Shown here: piece after piece, positions 8,382 through 17,644 of the stretch
Numbering within the stretch: the first letter of the stretch is position 1
How the letters are laid out: the number at the start of each line of letters is the position of its first letter
Origin: BS750m-G69 sp964441235
GTDB lineage: Bacteria > Fidelibacterota > UBA2242
Direction of reading: 5' to 3'
Assembly (NCBI GenBank): GCA_964441235.1
Contig: CAYTUQ010000006.1
Location: 1 to 64,000 of the forward strand
DNA length: 64,000 nucleotides
Program-made: the position numbers and the translations under genes
Notes under the pieces: generated by a model
The model's database searches: none
What the model was told of the DNA's origin: nothing
The model's input: the letters and a program-made list of their open reading frames with translations, nothing else

Positions 8382-11300
8382 CTATTTTAAATACATACAC
8401 TTTTTAGTTTTTACATAGTCATCGGTGATAATCCTATAGAGATAAATACCTGTAGATAGCGAAGAACTACCATTAAATTTTACCGAATAACATCCAGCAC
8501 TATGATATGAGTTCACCAAAGTATTAATAATTTCTCCTTTAGAATTGTAGATGATCAGTTTCACATGGGATTTTTCCGGAATTTTATAATGAATTTCAGT
8601 AACTGAATTAAATGGATTAGGAAAATTTTGTCCCAACTCATACACATCTGGTTTTTCAGAAGATAATATAGTAACTCCAGTTTCAGGGACTATTTCTATT
8701 TCAATATTACCCGATTCATCTCCTCCATTGGAACTAATTGAAATTGTTTCTGAATAACTATCAGGTTCTAAACTGTTAGTAGTTGCAGTTACTGTTATCT
8801 GCTGGGTCTGATTTTGTGTTAAACTGAAACTGGTTGGAGTTAATGATAACCAATTTGCTGATTCAGAAATATTACCTGATAATGTTCCTCCGCCGGTATT
8901 TTTTACAGTAAAAGTATAACTGTTAGGATCAGGATTATTACCTTGCTCTACTATACCAAAATTGTGTGAAATAGATCCACTGGAAATGTTTAGAACCGGT
9001 GCTTGAGTAATAGTTACTTCTACATTACCCGATTCATTTCCTCCATTAGAAGTAATTGAAATTGTTTCTGAATAACTATCAGGCTCTAAACTGTTAGTAG
9101 TTGCAGTTACTGTTATCTGCTGGGTTTGATTTTGTGTTAGACTGAAACTTGTTGGAGTTAATGATAACCAATTTGCTGATTCAGAAATACTACCTGATAA
9201 TGTTTCTCCACCGGTATTTTTTACAGTAAAAGTATAACTGTCAGGATCAGGATTATTACCTTGCTCTACTGTACCGAAATTGTGGGAAATATTACCTTCT
9301 GAAATAGTTAAAAGTGGAGGTACCGGTATCTCCTTGAAATAGACAACAACTGTCTTGGGTTCATTCATTATTACACTAATACTATTTTGCCCACTGCCTG
9401 TTGAACTACCATTCACAGTACAATAATCAACCTGATAGTTATCATCTGGATTTGCAGTTAATGTTACGCTGAATTCTGAATCATACCAATTAGTTCCACT
9501 CGGCGATACTGAACCATTTCCCGCTGAAGACGCCTGAAGTTTGTACTGAGTCTTCCAGTTCCAGGTTAAAGTTGAATTCTGATTAATAGTAAAACTTGTG
9601 CTCGTTACTGAACCTGATGATGCACTACCCGTTCCACTATAGCCTGTACAACTATAACGAGCGCCTCCACTTTCATCTGCAGGACTGGTGACCGAAGCAT
9701 TTACAGTCTCTCCCTGATCGTACTGATGTGGACCGTATGAGGGGTTAGGCAAGTCATGTTCCGATGGACTGCTGCTAACGGTTAGAGTAACTTTCGGTAT
9801 TTGTGTGAAATAAGCAGTTACGCTTTTATCATCACTCATGGTGATATTTTTGGGATTATCACTACCGCTTAAAGCACCGTCCCAGTGATCAAACTCATAA
9901 CCTGAATTGGAATTGGCGGTTAATTGTACGCTTTCATTGTAATTGTAATTTGTCTTGTTTGGATTCTTAGTAACACTACCTGAACCTGATGGACTCACAT
10001 TGATCGTTAATGTGCAGTAGGATATGGATACGGATTTTGTGCTTGACCAACCGGAAACGATGCTGGTATGGGTTTGACAGCGAGCATGAACTTTTACATA
10101 TTTTGTACCTGAACTGCTATAAATATAACTCTGTGTCGATGATCCCCAACTCGATTGGTTGACATCGCCCCAGTCAAATTGATACTCTACTGGATGTTCT
10201 AAATTACTGCTTGAACCTCCTGTGCTGAATGACAAACTCTGGCCAACTTTACCACTCGATGGACCTGTGGGAGTGTTGGGAATAGAAACAACTTCCGGTA
10301 TTTCCTTGAAATAGACAACAACTGTCTTTGCTTCATTCATTGAAATATCTATACTGCTTNNNNNNNNNNNNNNNNNNNNNNNNNNNNNNNNNNNNNNNNN
10401 NNNNNNNNNNNNNNNNNNNNNNNNNNNNNNNNNNNNNNNNNNNNNNNNNNNNNNNNNNNGGTTAGGTAAGTCATGTTGCGATGGACTGCCGTTAACGGTT
10501 AGAGTAACTTTTGGTGGTACACACTCAATATTATCATTTTGAACATTAGATTCACCACCTGCATTCTTCACCTTCAAATAAACAGTCTTCGTGCCATACC
10601 CAGAACTCAACAGAAAGGATGGGGAACTCGAATACGTCTTCCAGCTCGCTCCACTAAAATTGGAATACTCACTCGCCATGTAATGTGTAGGACTGTTCGT
10701 CGCGGAATTGTTCAATGTAACCGTCTGACTCGTAGTGGTCGATGCTCCATTATTTATCACAAAACTTGTTAAACTCGGAACCGGTGGCACATACTCAATA
10801 TTATCATTTTGAACATTCGATTCACCACCTGCATTCTTCACCTTTAAATAAACTGTCTTTGTGCCGTATCCAGAACTAAAAGTAAAGGATGGGGAACTCG
10901 AATACGTCTGCCAGCTCGCTCCACTAAAATTGGAATACTCACTCGCCATATAATGTGTAGGACCGTTCGTCGCGGAATTGTTCAATGTAACCGTGCGACT
11001 CGTCGTTGTCGATGCACCATTGTTTATCGAAAAACTCGTCAAAACTGGCACTGGTGGCACATAATCTATATTGTCGTTCCTCACATTCGACTCCCCACCT
11101 GCATTCTTCACCTTCAAATAAACAGTCTTCGTGCCATACCCAGAACTCAACTGAAACGACGGCGCTGTCGAATATGTCTGCCAACTCGCCCCACTAAAAT
11201 TGGAATACTCACTCGCTATATAATGTGTAGGACTGTTCGTGGCAGAATTATTCAACGTAACTGTTTGACTAGTCGTCGTCGATGCTCCATTACTTATCAC

Positions 11301-14300
11301 AAAACTTGTTAAACTCGGAACTGGTGGCACATAATCTATATTATCATTTCGAACATTAGATTCACCACCTGCATTCTTCACCTTCAAATAAACAGTCTTC
11401 GTCCCGTATCCAGAACTCAAAGTAAAGGACGGGGAACTCGAATACGTCTGCCAACTCGCTCCACTAAAATTAGAATTCTCACTTGCAATGTAATGTGTCG
11501 GACTGTTTGTTGCGGAATTGTTCAATGTAACCGTACGACTCGTTGTGGTAGATGCTCCATTATTTATCACAAAACTCGTTAAACTCGGAACTGGTGGTAC
11601 ATAATCAATATTATCATTTTGAACATTCGATTCACCACCTGCATTCTTCACCTTCAAATAAACAGTCTTCGTCCCGTATCCAGAACTCAATAGAAAGGAT
11701 GGGGAAATCGAATACGTCTGCCAGCTCGCTCCGCTAAAATTAGAATTCTCACTTGCAATGTAATGTGTCGGACTGTTCGTCGCAGAATTGTTCAATGTTA
11801 CAGTACGACTGGTCGTCGTCAATGATCCATTATTTATTGCAAAACTCGTTAAACTCGGAACTGGTGGTACATACTCAATATTATCATTTCTAACATTCGA
11901 TTCACCACCTGCATTCTTCACCTTAAAATAAACAGTCTTCATCCTGTATCCAGAACTTAAAGTAAATGATGGGGAACTCGAATACGTCTTCCAGCTCGCT
12001 CCACTAAAATTGGAATACTCACTCGCCATATAATGTGTAGGACTGTTCGTCGCGGAATTGTTCAATGTTATAGTACGACTTGTCGTCGTCGATGCTCCAT
12101 TATTTATCACAAAACTTGTTAAACTCGGAACTGGTGGTACAACACTAAAATGCCAAACATTAGACCAGTTTCCAATTGGATTTTGGGAACAAACTTTCCA
12201 ATAGTAAGTTTGCCCCTTATCTAAATCTTGATCTAATTGCCAAGATGTGCTATTAATATTCCATTTATCCTTAACAATATCTGTAAAAGAACTGTTTCTG
12301 GCAAGTTGTAATTCATAATAATTTGCACAAGCAACAGAATTCCATTGAAAAGTCGGCCTTAGGTCGGTTATTTCCGAATTATATGGAGGGGATATCAAAT
12401 TTGGTGCAGCAACGCCATCAAAGTAGAAAGTCCACTCATCTGAATAATCAGACCAGGTTCCATTTACGTAGGCTTTTACTTTCCAATGATATTCTCCCAT
12501 TACCCCCGGCGAATAAGGATAATTTGTTGAAGTTGTTTCATCAGATAACCAAGTAGAACTGCCTGGAAGTAGTACGTATAATTTATATTTAGTAGCGCTA
12601 GAAACGCTATTCCACTGGAAAGTAATGCTACACGTCTGATGAAAGCCATTTGGTGGAGAAATAAGCGTTGGTACTGGCGAAGCACCAATTGCCACAATGC
12701 CATCAATCACATCACAATCAATGTTAAGTGTAACGTTACCCCAAGGTTCATTGTGGTCGCCAGCATATTGTCGAATACGTTGATGATCAGCCCAGAGGTC
12801 GTTTTTAAGACACGAGCAATTCCATACTTTTGCATCGGACCTGTATTGGTATGGAATCAACCAAGCAGCTGGCCAAATAGCATCCGGCACATTGCTAATA
12901 TAGGCAAAGTCGCTAATATGTGAGGCACAGGATGATCCATAAACCCCCGAAAGATACCCTCGTGCATGAAGTTGAGTAGTCCACCCTGAAATGAAAGATT
13001 TGGCAGGCTCACGGCAAGCACTACAAGGCCTCTCGCTAGTATCATATGCCTCTAGATCATAATAGATAACTGTATTCGTCAGCCCAAGATTAGAAGCAAC
13101 CTCAACTGCCTTATCAGCCTCACTAACACCCTGGTTGTAAGCCTGCGTTGGGTCATTACTTATTTGGTGACTGCTACAAAGACCGCTGGAAGCAAATTGC
13201 GGCCTGACCCAAGTCGGTATGAAAACCCAGCCTTGCTGGCTTAGTTGTAATATGTAAGATTTTGTTAGCGCTAAATTAGAACAACTACGACATGAACCAC
13301 CAATGTAGAGATTCACTGCTCTATAAGGGCTATTTGTGATCCAGTTTTGCAATTGATTAAGGCTAGGTATCTCACATTTATCGAAACCCTGTCCTTCAAA
13401 GTGCTTCCAATTGCCTGCACCTCCCAAGATCTTTGGTGTGATTAGGCTCTCTCCCTTCAGTACGGGGCTGATAGACTGAGGCAAATTCAGCACTGCCCAG
13501 TTCAGTCCACCATCGTTAGTTCGGAGAAGTTTGGTTTCCAAAATATATCCTACCGCAGGAACATATCTTCCAGACATGTGCTTAGCCCAACCCACGCTTG
13601 GCGTTACCATTCTAAGCTCGGTTATTCCAGCAATCAAGTGATCCTGGCTAATCATTGTCACAGTCTTATTGCGGTCTGATTTTTTAAATAGCTGGTTGCT
13701 GTTTGGCATAATCATTAGCCAATCCCTGGTATCAAATACTGCGAGAGGAATATGGGTACCTGATGCTACCCCTCGATTCATTGACAGATGTCTCGCAAGA
13801 TTCCAGGATTGGCCACTATCGTGAGTGACGTAGAATTCGACCTCTGTGTTGTTTTCATCAGGCAAAATCACAGGCAGTACACCCTCATATGCATTTACAA
13901 ATATAGGAAGTTGATAGAGCTTCCGTTGACTTGTGATAGGTGTTAATGGACGACCAATGGTTTGAGGATGCCAGCTCAACCCACCATCTTGCGTACGATA
14001 GAGCTCGTTACCAGCAGCTCCTCCTGCAGTCCAGCCAATCTCGCTTGTCACAAAATACACCGGCTCACCAATTGGAATGGAAAGTTGTGTCCAAGTGTCG
14101 CCACCATCCGTGGTTTTAAATAGTGTACCCTTACTGAAATTACTACTTGTAGCACGTTTGATGACAAGCCATCCAACATTGGCATCAATGAACTGCAAAT
14201 ACACCGCTCCAGAAAGCGAATTTACATCACCATGCTCAAAAAGTGAAAACTCTTTGATTTGCCAGTTTTTACCGCCATCGAAGGTTGGAGCAAGGGCATA

Positions 14301-14630
14301 GGTGAGATTGCCACCTTTATCAGTTTTGGTCAAAATGAGCCAGCCGTGTTGAGTATCTAGAAATGATACGGCCCGAATCATTAATCGCCCTATATTCGGC
14401 GGTGTAATGTTTATCCAATGCTGTCCACCAGTCTTCGTCCAGTAAAGCTGTTGGTCAATCAATACCCACCCCTCATCTACAGAAACCAGGTCAAATTCCC
14501 GGATCGTCTTATCGAAAGTCTCTTGTTCCTTAGTTTGCTGCAGTGGCGTCTCAGTCGTACTTGAGACCGCCACGTTGCTTGAAATTAGCAACATCATTGC
14601 AAGGTTTAAAATAAAGAATGTTCTACTCAT
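8382..14630 (-). CDS. Giant modular secreted protein: YCF48/BNR-type repeats, DUF1906-like domain, six 90-residue repeats, sorting-type C-terminus
   Basis: Exported surface or extracellular protein, ~2,082 residues as assembled. The frame stays open to 14708, but the ATG at 14630 has an AGGTG ribosome binding site and starts a signal peptide (residues 1-~26). Order: beta-propeller-like repeats with 'TKTGGQHW', 'TTDGGDTW' and 'TQDGGLSW' (to ~400); a glycoside-hydrolase-like DUF1906/Rv2525c-type domain (~410-650) beginning 'GQGFDKCEIPSL' with 'VIYYDLEAYD' and several Cys; two FN3-like modules; six near-identical 90-residue repeats; a PKD-like and InlB-B-like stretch ('YEFDHWDGALSG'); two BACON-like modules ('NWLSLTPTSFSLTQNQTQQ'); and a C-terminal FlgD-Ig/type IX-like sorting domain with 'GQNFPNPFN'. 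The 100-N gap lies inside, so the exact length, and strictly whether both halves are one gene, is unproven. No enzymatic activity is assigned. Confidence 0.75.
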   Translation of the reverse strand: MSRTFFILNLAMMLLISSNVAVSSTTETPLQQTKEQETFDKTIREFDLVSVDEGWVLIDQQLYWTKTGGQHWINITPPNIGRLMIRAVSFLDTQHGWLILTKTDKGGNLTYALAPTFDGGKNWQIKEFSLFEHGDVNSLSGAVYLQFIDANVGWLVIKRATSSNFSKGTLFKTTDGGDTWTQLSIPIGEPVYFVTSEIGWTAGGAAGNELYRTQDGGLSWHPQTIGRPLTPITSQRKLYQLPIFVNAYEGVLPVILPDENNTEVEFYVTHDSGQSWNLARHLSMNRGVASGTHIPLAVFDTRDWLMIMPNSNQLFKKSDRNKTVTMISQDHLIAGITELRMVTPSVGWAKHMSGRYVPAVGYILETKLLRTNDGGLNWAVLNLPQSISPVLKGESLITPKILGGAGNWKHFEGQGFDKCEIPSLNQLQNWITNSPYRAVNLYIGGSCRSCSNLALTKSYILQLSQQGWVFIPTWVRPQFASSGLCSSHQISNDPTQAYNQGVSEADKAVEVASNLGLTNTVIYYDLEAYDTSERPCSACREPAKSFISGWTTQLHARGYLSGVYGSSCASHISDFAYISNVPDAIWPAAWLIPYQYRSDAKVWNCSCLKNDLWADHQRIRQYAGDHNEPWGNVTLNIDCDVIDGIVAIGASPVPTLISPPNGFHQTCSITFQWNSVSSATKYKLYVLLPGSSTWLSDETTSTNYPYSPGVMGEYHWKVKAYVNGTWSDYSDEWTFYFDGVAAPNLISPPYNSEITDLRPTFQWNSVACANYYELQLARNSSFTDIVKDKWNINSTSWQLDQDLDKGQTYYWKVCSQNPIGNWSNVWHFSVVPPVPSLTSFVINNGASTTTSRTITLNNSATNSPTHYMASEYSNFSGASWKTYSSSPSFTLSSGYRMKTVYFKVKNAGGESNVRNDNIEYVPPVPSLTSFAINNGSLTTTSRTVTLNNSATNSPTHYIASENSNFSGASWQTYSISPSFLLSSGYGTKTVYLKVKNAGGESNVQNDNIDYVPPVPSLTSFVINNGASTTTSRTVTLNNSATNSPTHYIASENSNFSGASWQTYSSSPSFTLSSGYGTKTVYLKVKNAGGESNVRNDNIDYVPPVPSLTSFVISNGASTTTSQTVTLNNSATNSPTHYIASEYSNFSGASWQTYSTAPSFQLSSGYGTKTVYLKVKNAGGESNVRNDNIDYVPPVPVLTSFSINNGASTTTSRTVTLNNSATNGPTHYMASEYSNFSGASWQTYSSSPSFTFSSGYGTKTVYLKVKNAGGESNVQNDNIEYVPPVPSLTSFVINNGASTTTSQTVTLNNSATNSPTHYMASEYSNFSGASWKTYSSSPSFLLSSGYGTKTVYLKVKNAGGESNVQNDNIECVPPKVTLTVNGSPSQHDLPNXXXXXXXXXXXXXXXXXXXXXXXXXXXXXXXXXXSSIDISMNEAKTVVVYFKEIPEVVSIPNTPTGPSSGKVGQSLSFSTGGSSSNLEHPVEYQFDWGDVNQSSWGSSTQSYIYSSSGTKYVKVHARCQTHTSIVSGWSSTKSVSISYCTLTINVSPSGSGSVTKNPNKTNYNYNESVQLTANSNSGYEFDHWDGALSGSDNPKNITMSDDKSVTAYFTQIPKVTLTVSSSPSEHDLPNPSYGPHQYDQGETVNASVTSPADESGGARYSCTGYSGTGSASSGSVTSTSFTINQNSTLTWNWKTQYKLQASSAGNGSVSPSGTNWYDSEFSVTLTANPDDNYQVDYCTVNGSSTGSGQNSISVIMNEPKTVVVYFKEIPVPPLLTISEGNISHNFGTVEQGNNPDPDSYTFTVKNTGGETLSGSISESANWLSLTPTSFSLTQNQTQQITVTATTNSLEPDSYSETISITSNGGNESGNVEVTITQAPVLNISSGSISHNFGIVEQGNNPDPNSYTFTVKNTGGGTLSGNISESANWLSLTPTSFSLTQNQTQQITVTATTNSLEPDSYSETISISSNGGDESGNIEIEIVPETGVTILSSEKPDVYELGQNFPNPFNSVTEIHYKIPEKSHVKLIIYNSKGEIINTLVNSYHSAGCYSVKFNGSSSLSTGIYLYRIITDDYVKTKKCMYLK
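10360..10459. other. Assembly gap of exactly 100 N
   Basis: A run of 100 N within the exoprotein gene; 100 is a conventional placeholder, so the true length is unknown. The sequences at the two edges match the two ends of a module present in full elsewhere in the same protein (between 'HDLPN' near 9755 and 'SISVIMNE' near 9375). The missing part is therefore probably another copy of that ~120-residue module, about 360 bp. Confidence 0.9.
10518..12137 (-). repeat. Six tandem 270-bp repeats encoding 90-residue modules
   Basis: Six in-register copies fill exactly 1,620 bp. Each encodes a module opening with 'PPVP(S/V)LTSF', then 'TVTLNNSATNSPTHY', 'ASEYSNFSGASWQTY', 'TKTVYLKVKNAGGESNV' and 'NDNI(E/D)YV'. 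Copies differ by scattered substitutions, mostly silent or conservative, with no length change, as expected for Ig-like stalk repeats that expand and contract by recombination. The same repetition probably caused the nearby assembly break. Confidence 0.95.
13564..14499. repeat. Direct repeat copy 1 (shared propeller segment)
   Basis: About 0.93 kb almost identical to 14882-15817 (constant offset 1,318 bp). I found only a few substitutions, clustered near the low-coordinate end, for example in the stretch around 13635-13710. Identity stops sharply at 14499/15817, right where the two genes switch to unrelated leader peptides. Confidence 0.9.
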
Positions 14631-14760
14631 AGCACACCTGCCATGAATTTGTTCGTTTATCATTTTAATTTTTAGCCACCGTAAGGCTACACTTCCAATT
14701 GCCTGCACCTCCCAAGATTTTCGGTGTGATAAGACTGCCTTCCATACCGGACAAATTAGG

Positions 14761-15957
14761 TTAAGGCAGCTTCAGCACTACCCAGGTCTGTCCACCATCG
14801 TTAGTTCGGAGAAGCTTGGTTTCCAGAATATAACGAGTAATAGATTGAGGCGATGTATTATCTACTCCTGGTGCAGGAACGCATCTTCCAGACATGTGCT
14901 TAGCCCAACCTACTATTGGTGTTACCATATCAAGCTCGGTTATTCCAGCAATCAAGGGATCCTGGCTAATCATTGTCAAAGTCTTATTGCGGTCTGATTT
15001 TTTAAATAGCTGGTTGCTGTATGGCATAATCATTAGCCAATCCCTGGTATCAAATACTGCGAGAGGAATATGGGTACCTGATGCTACCCCTCGATTCATT
15101 GACAGATGTCTCGCAAGATTCCAGGATTGGCCACTATCGTGAGTGACGTAGAATTCGACCTCTGTGTTGTTTTCATCAGGCAAAATCACAGGCAGTACAC
15201 CCTCATATGCATTTACAAATATAGGAAGTTGATAGAGCTTCCGTTGACTTGTGATAGGTGTTAATGGACGACCAATGGTTTGAGGATGCCAGCTCAACCC
15301 ACCATCTTGCGTACGATAGAGCTCGTTACCAGCAGCTCCTCCTGCAGTCCAGCCAATCTCGCTTGTCACAAAATACACCGGCTCACCAATTGGAATGGAA
15401 AGTTGTGTCCAAGTGTCGCCACCATCCGTGGTTTTAAATAGTGTACCCTTACTGAAATTACTACTTGTAGCACGTTTGATGACAAGCCATCCAACATTGG
15501 CATCAATGAACTGCAAATACACCGCTCCAGAAAGCGAATTTACATCACCATGCTCAAAAAGTGAAAACTCTTTGATTTGCCAGTTTTTACCGCCATCGAA
15601 GGTTGGAGCAAGGGCATAGGTGAGATTGCCACCTTTATCAGTTTTGGTCAAAATGAGCCAGCCGTGTTGAGTATCTAGAAATGATACGGCCCGAATCATT
15701 AATCGCCCTATATTCGGCGGTGTAATGTTTATCCAATGCTGTCCACCAGTCTTCGTCCAGTAAAGCTGTTGGTCAATCAATACCCACCCCTCATCTACAG
15801 AAACCAGGTCAAATTCCTGTAAATTAGCTACACCTTCATGGTATATTTCCTTAGGCCCAGCTCTTACCTCCCTTGAACGAAACAAAAACAGGGCGCAAAA
15901 AAATACCGCCACTATCTTAATTAAATATGTGGTGCTTTGTGAAATACATTTCAACAT
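14761..15957 (-). CDS. Truncated paralogue of the giant exoprotein (signal peptide plus YCF48/BNR-type repeats)
   Basis: About 398 residues: a signal peptide unlike that of the neighbour ('LIKIVAVFFCALFLFRSREVRA'-type hydrophobic leader), then from 'EFDLVSVDEGW' onward a propeller region nearly identical to the downstream gene. The frame opens at a GTG at 15972, but the ATG at 15957 has a better placed AAGG upstream. It stops at 14761 after 'TWVVLKLP', while homology to the longer protein continues past the stop to ~14692, so this is a 3'-truncated duplicate lacking the DUF1906-like, repeat and sorting domains. Whether it is still made and secreted is unknown. Confidence 0.7.
   Translation of the reverse strand: MLKCISQSTTYLIKIVAVFFCALFLFRSREVRAGPKEIYHEGVANLQEFDLVSVDEGWVLIDQQLYWTKTGGQHWINITPPNIGRLMIRAVSFLDTQHGWLILTKTDKGGNLTYALAPTFDGGKNWQIKEFSLFEHGDVNSLSGAVYLQFIDANVGWLVIKRATSSNFSKGTLFKTTDGGDTWTQLSIPIGEPVYFVTSEIGWTAGGAAGNELYRTQDGGLSWHPQTIGRPLTPITSQRKLYQLPIFVNAYEGVLPVILPDENNTEVEFYVTHDSGQSWNLARHLSMNRGVASGTHIPLAVFDTRDWLMIMPYSNQLFKKSDRNKTLTMISQDPLIAGITELDMVTPIVGWAKHMSGRCVPAPGVDNTSPQSITRYILETKLLRTNDGGQTWVVLKLP
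14882..15817. repeat. Direct repeat copy 2 (shared propeller segment)
   Basis: Second copy of the propeller-coding segment at 13564-14499. Weaker similarity continues below 14882 to about 14692, including the coding remnant for 'LITPKILGGAGNWK', which shows that this copy derives from a longer gene like its neighbour. Confidence 0.9.
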
Positions 15958-16213
15958 ATTCTTTGCCTTCACTTAAAAATTTTCTAACATTATCTACTAG
16001 AGCTTCTTCTCAGATCGCAAAGCATATTCATGCCGGAATGAATATTTTCAGGGACTCACGTCCTACCACCATCCTCCCATATCAGGGAAAAACAACGTAT
16101 ATACAATACTTTTCTTGTATTCTTCTACTGCCCGCCTGAAAGTCAGAAATATTTTATTAATGTTTGCAGGAGTTTCTGCTGTTCATCTTAATTTCAATCT
16201 ATAAAATTCAAAA

Positions 16214-16849
16214 TTATCGCAATATCAACATTTTGCGTGAGTCTTTGAAATTGCCTGTTTTAACAACATAAAAATACAAACCGCTACAAACGTCATTACC
16301 TGAATTGTCTTTTCCGTCCCAAATAACTTTATATTTTGCAGCATTTTGTCGTTGATTAACCAAAGTTTGTACCAAGCGACCATTAATATCAAATATTGAA
16401 ATATTAACATAACATATCTTAGGAATTTGATATGAAATAGTGGTACTTGAATTAAAGGGGTTGGGATAATTCTGAAATAACATAAATTCATCGGGTATAT
16501 TATTCTTTTCAGTCTCTTCCACTCCTGCTGGAATCGAAGTATACGTTAATGGTAAAATATAACTGGATGCGGCATAATTTATTACCAATCTTCTTGTAGA
16601 TGGCAAATTACTTAGAATATTAGAAAAAGAAGTAGGAATATTTAAAAGATCAGACCTATAAATTGTGTTTGAACGATTTAGCAAAATTCTTGGAGACATA
16701 TTGCTTATTAAAAATGCCAAATTATCTGAATGGCACAATGTATCTTCAATAATAGTATCAGCATTATTTATTACTATATCTGATGCATAAGAACTTTTAA
16801 CTTGAATAAAAGTAAATAGAATAAGGAATAAAATAAAAATTCGCTTCAT
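16214..16849 (-). CDS. Small secreted protein with type IX-like C-terminal sorting domain
   Basis: 211 residues. A signal peptide ('KRIFILFLILFTFIQ', cleavage probably after 'SSYA') is followed by ~90 residues with no recognisable fold, then a complete FlgD-Ig/type IX-like sorting domain from ~123 ('LFQNYPNPFNSSTTISYQIP') to the end ('GLYFYVVKTGNFKDSRKMLI'). A strong GGGAGG ribosome binding site precedes the ATG. The mature passenger is only ~95 residues, so it may be a remnant or a small surface factor. It lies 14 bases downstream of the frameshifted gene, so probably shares its transcript. Confidence 0.75.
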   Translation of the reverse strand: MKRIFILFLILFTFIQVKSSYASDIVINNADTIIEDTLCHSDNLAFLISNMSPRILLNRSNTIYRSDLLNIPTSFSNILSNLPSTRRLVINYAASSYILPLTYTSIPAGVEETEKNNIPDEFMLFQNYPNPFNSSTTISYQIPKICYVNISIFDINGRLVQTLVNQRQNAAKYKVIWDGKDNSGNDVCSGLYFYVVKTGNFKDSRKMLILR

Positions 16850-16863
16850 CTTAAACCTCCCAT

Positions 16864-17644
16864 TTATTCACTATAGATAAGAACAATTGCACTACATGCA
16901 ACCACTCCAGGACTTTCATCGCGAGTTATCTTTATCGTATGGAATTCGTTGAGCGAAAGTACTATAGGTGAAAGTATACAATATTGTGTTTCATTGTACG
17001 ATATTTGACTTGTTTTGTTGTCATCTATATACATTACTGAGCAATAGATACTACCTCTAGAATAGTGAGAAAATGATCTCTCATAAAATACAAAATCTCT
17101 CGGCAGCTTTAAATCAAATGTATCATCACCACCTACTTGCCATAGTGCGTCTGCTGCTATCATTATTTTAGTGGCATCTGTATATTTAAAATGATAATAT
17201 TTTATATCCTTCTACTGCTAATCCGGCAAAATCACAGATTTTTACTATACCAATCTCAAGTTTAGTTCCTCTTATTGTTTCATCTTCGCTGTAATTATTC
17301 CAATCAAGTATCTTTGCAGAAGGTTCATCTTTTAGATAATATGTTACAATCCATCCATCTTTGTGAGTATAGGCATGAATGTCTTCAGTCTCAGAATATC
17401 CCGTTAGTTGAACTGATCCAATTATGTACTGGTCTGTTTCATCTTCTATTGTTCTATATGCCTGTTTTGCCAATGCCAGATCAATAGTCTGTCCAGAGTT
17501 CATATAAGCTGATATTCCTGCCTCGTCTTCTAAGAAACTTGTTCCCTGAATACTGATTTTTTCCAGAGGAAGTGATTGAGCAAAAAGATTAGTGATAGAG
17601 ATAATTAATAAAACAACGAACATTTGAAAATTTAATCTTCGCAT
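16864..17644 (-). pseudogene. Secreted protein of unknown function, split by a one-base frameshift
   Basis: Two reading pieces join into one ~259-residue protein if one T is removed from the TTTT run at 17200-17203 (AAAA in the coding sense). The first piece starts at the ATG at 17644 with an AAAGGAG ribosome binding site and a signal peptide ('LNFQMFVVLLIISITNLFAQ'), and runs through 'EDETDQYIIGSVQL' to 'GLAVEGYK'. In the other frame it continues 'YYHFKYTDATKIMIAADALW' to the stop at 16864. The region between the pieces has no other stop in that frame. It is either a true mutation or a homopolymer error in the assembly. No family recognised. Confidence 0.7.

Noticed and set aside
10539..11737. 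Open frames on both strands overlapping the tandem repeats
   Set aside because: They recur once per repeat in the same register and are rich in His, Cys and Arg, as expected of shadow frames of a Ser/Thr/Asn-rich coding repeat.
10518..12137. Regular repeat array that could look like a CRISPR
   Set aside because: The 270-bp units are directly adjacent without spacers and are translated in frame as protein modules; no cas genes are nearby.
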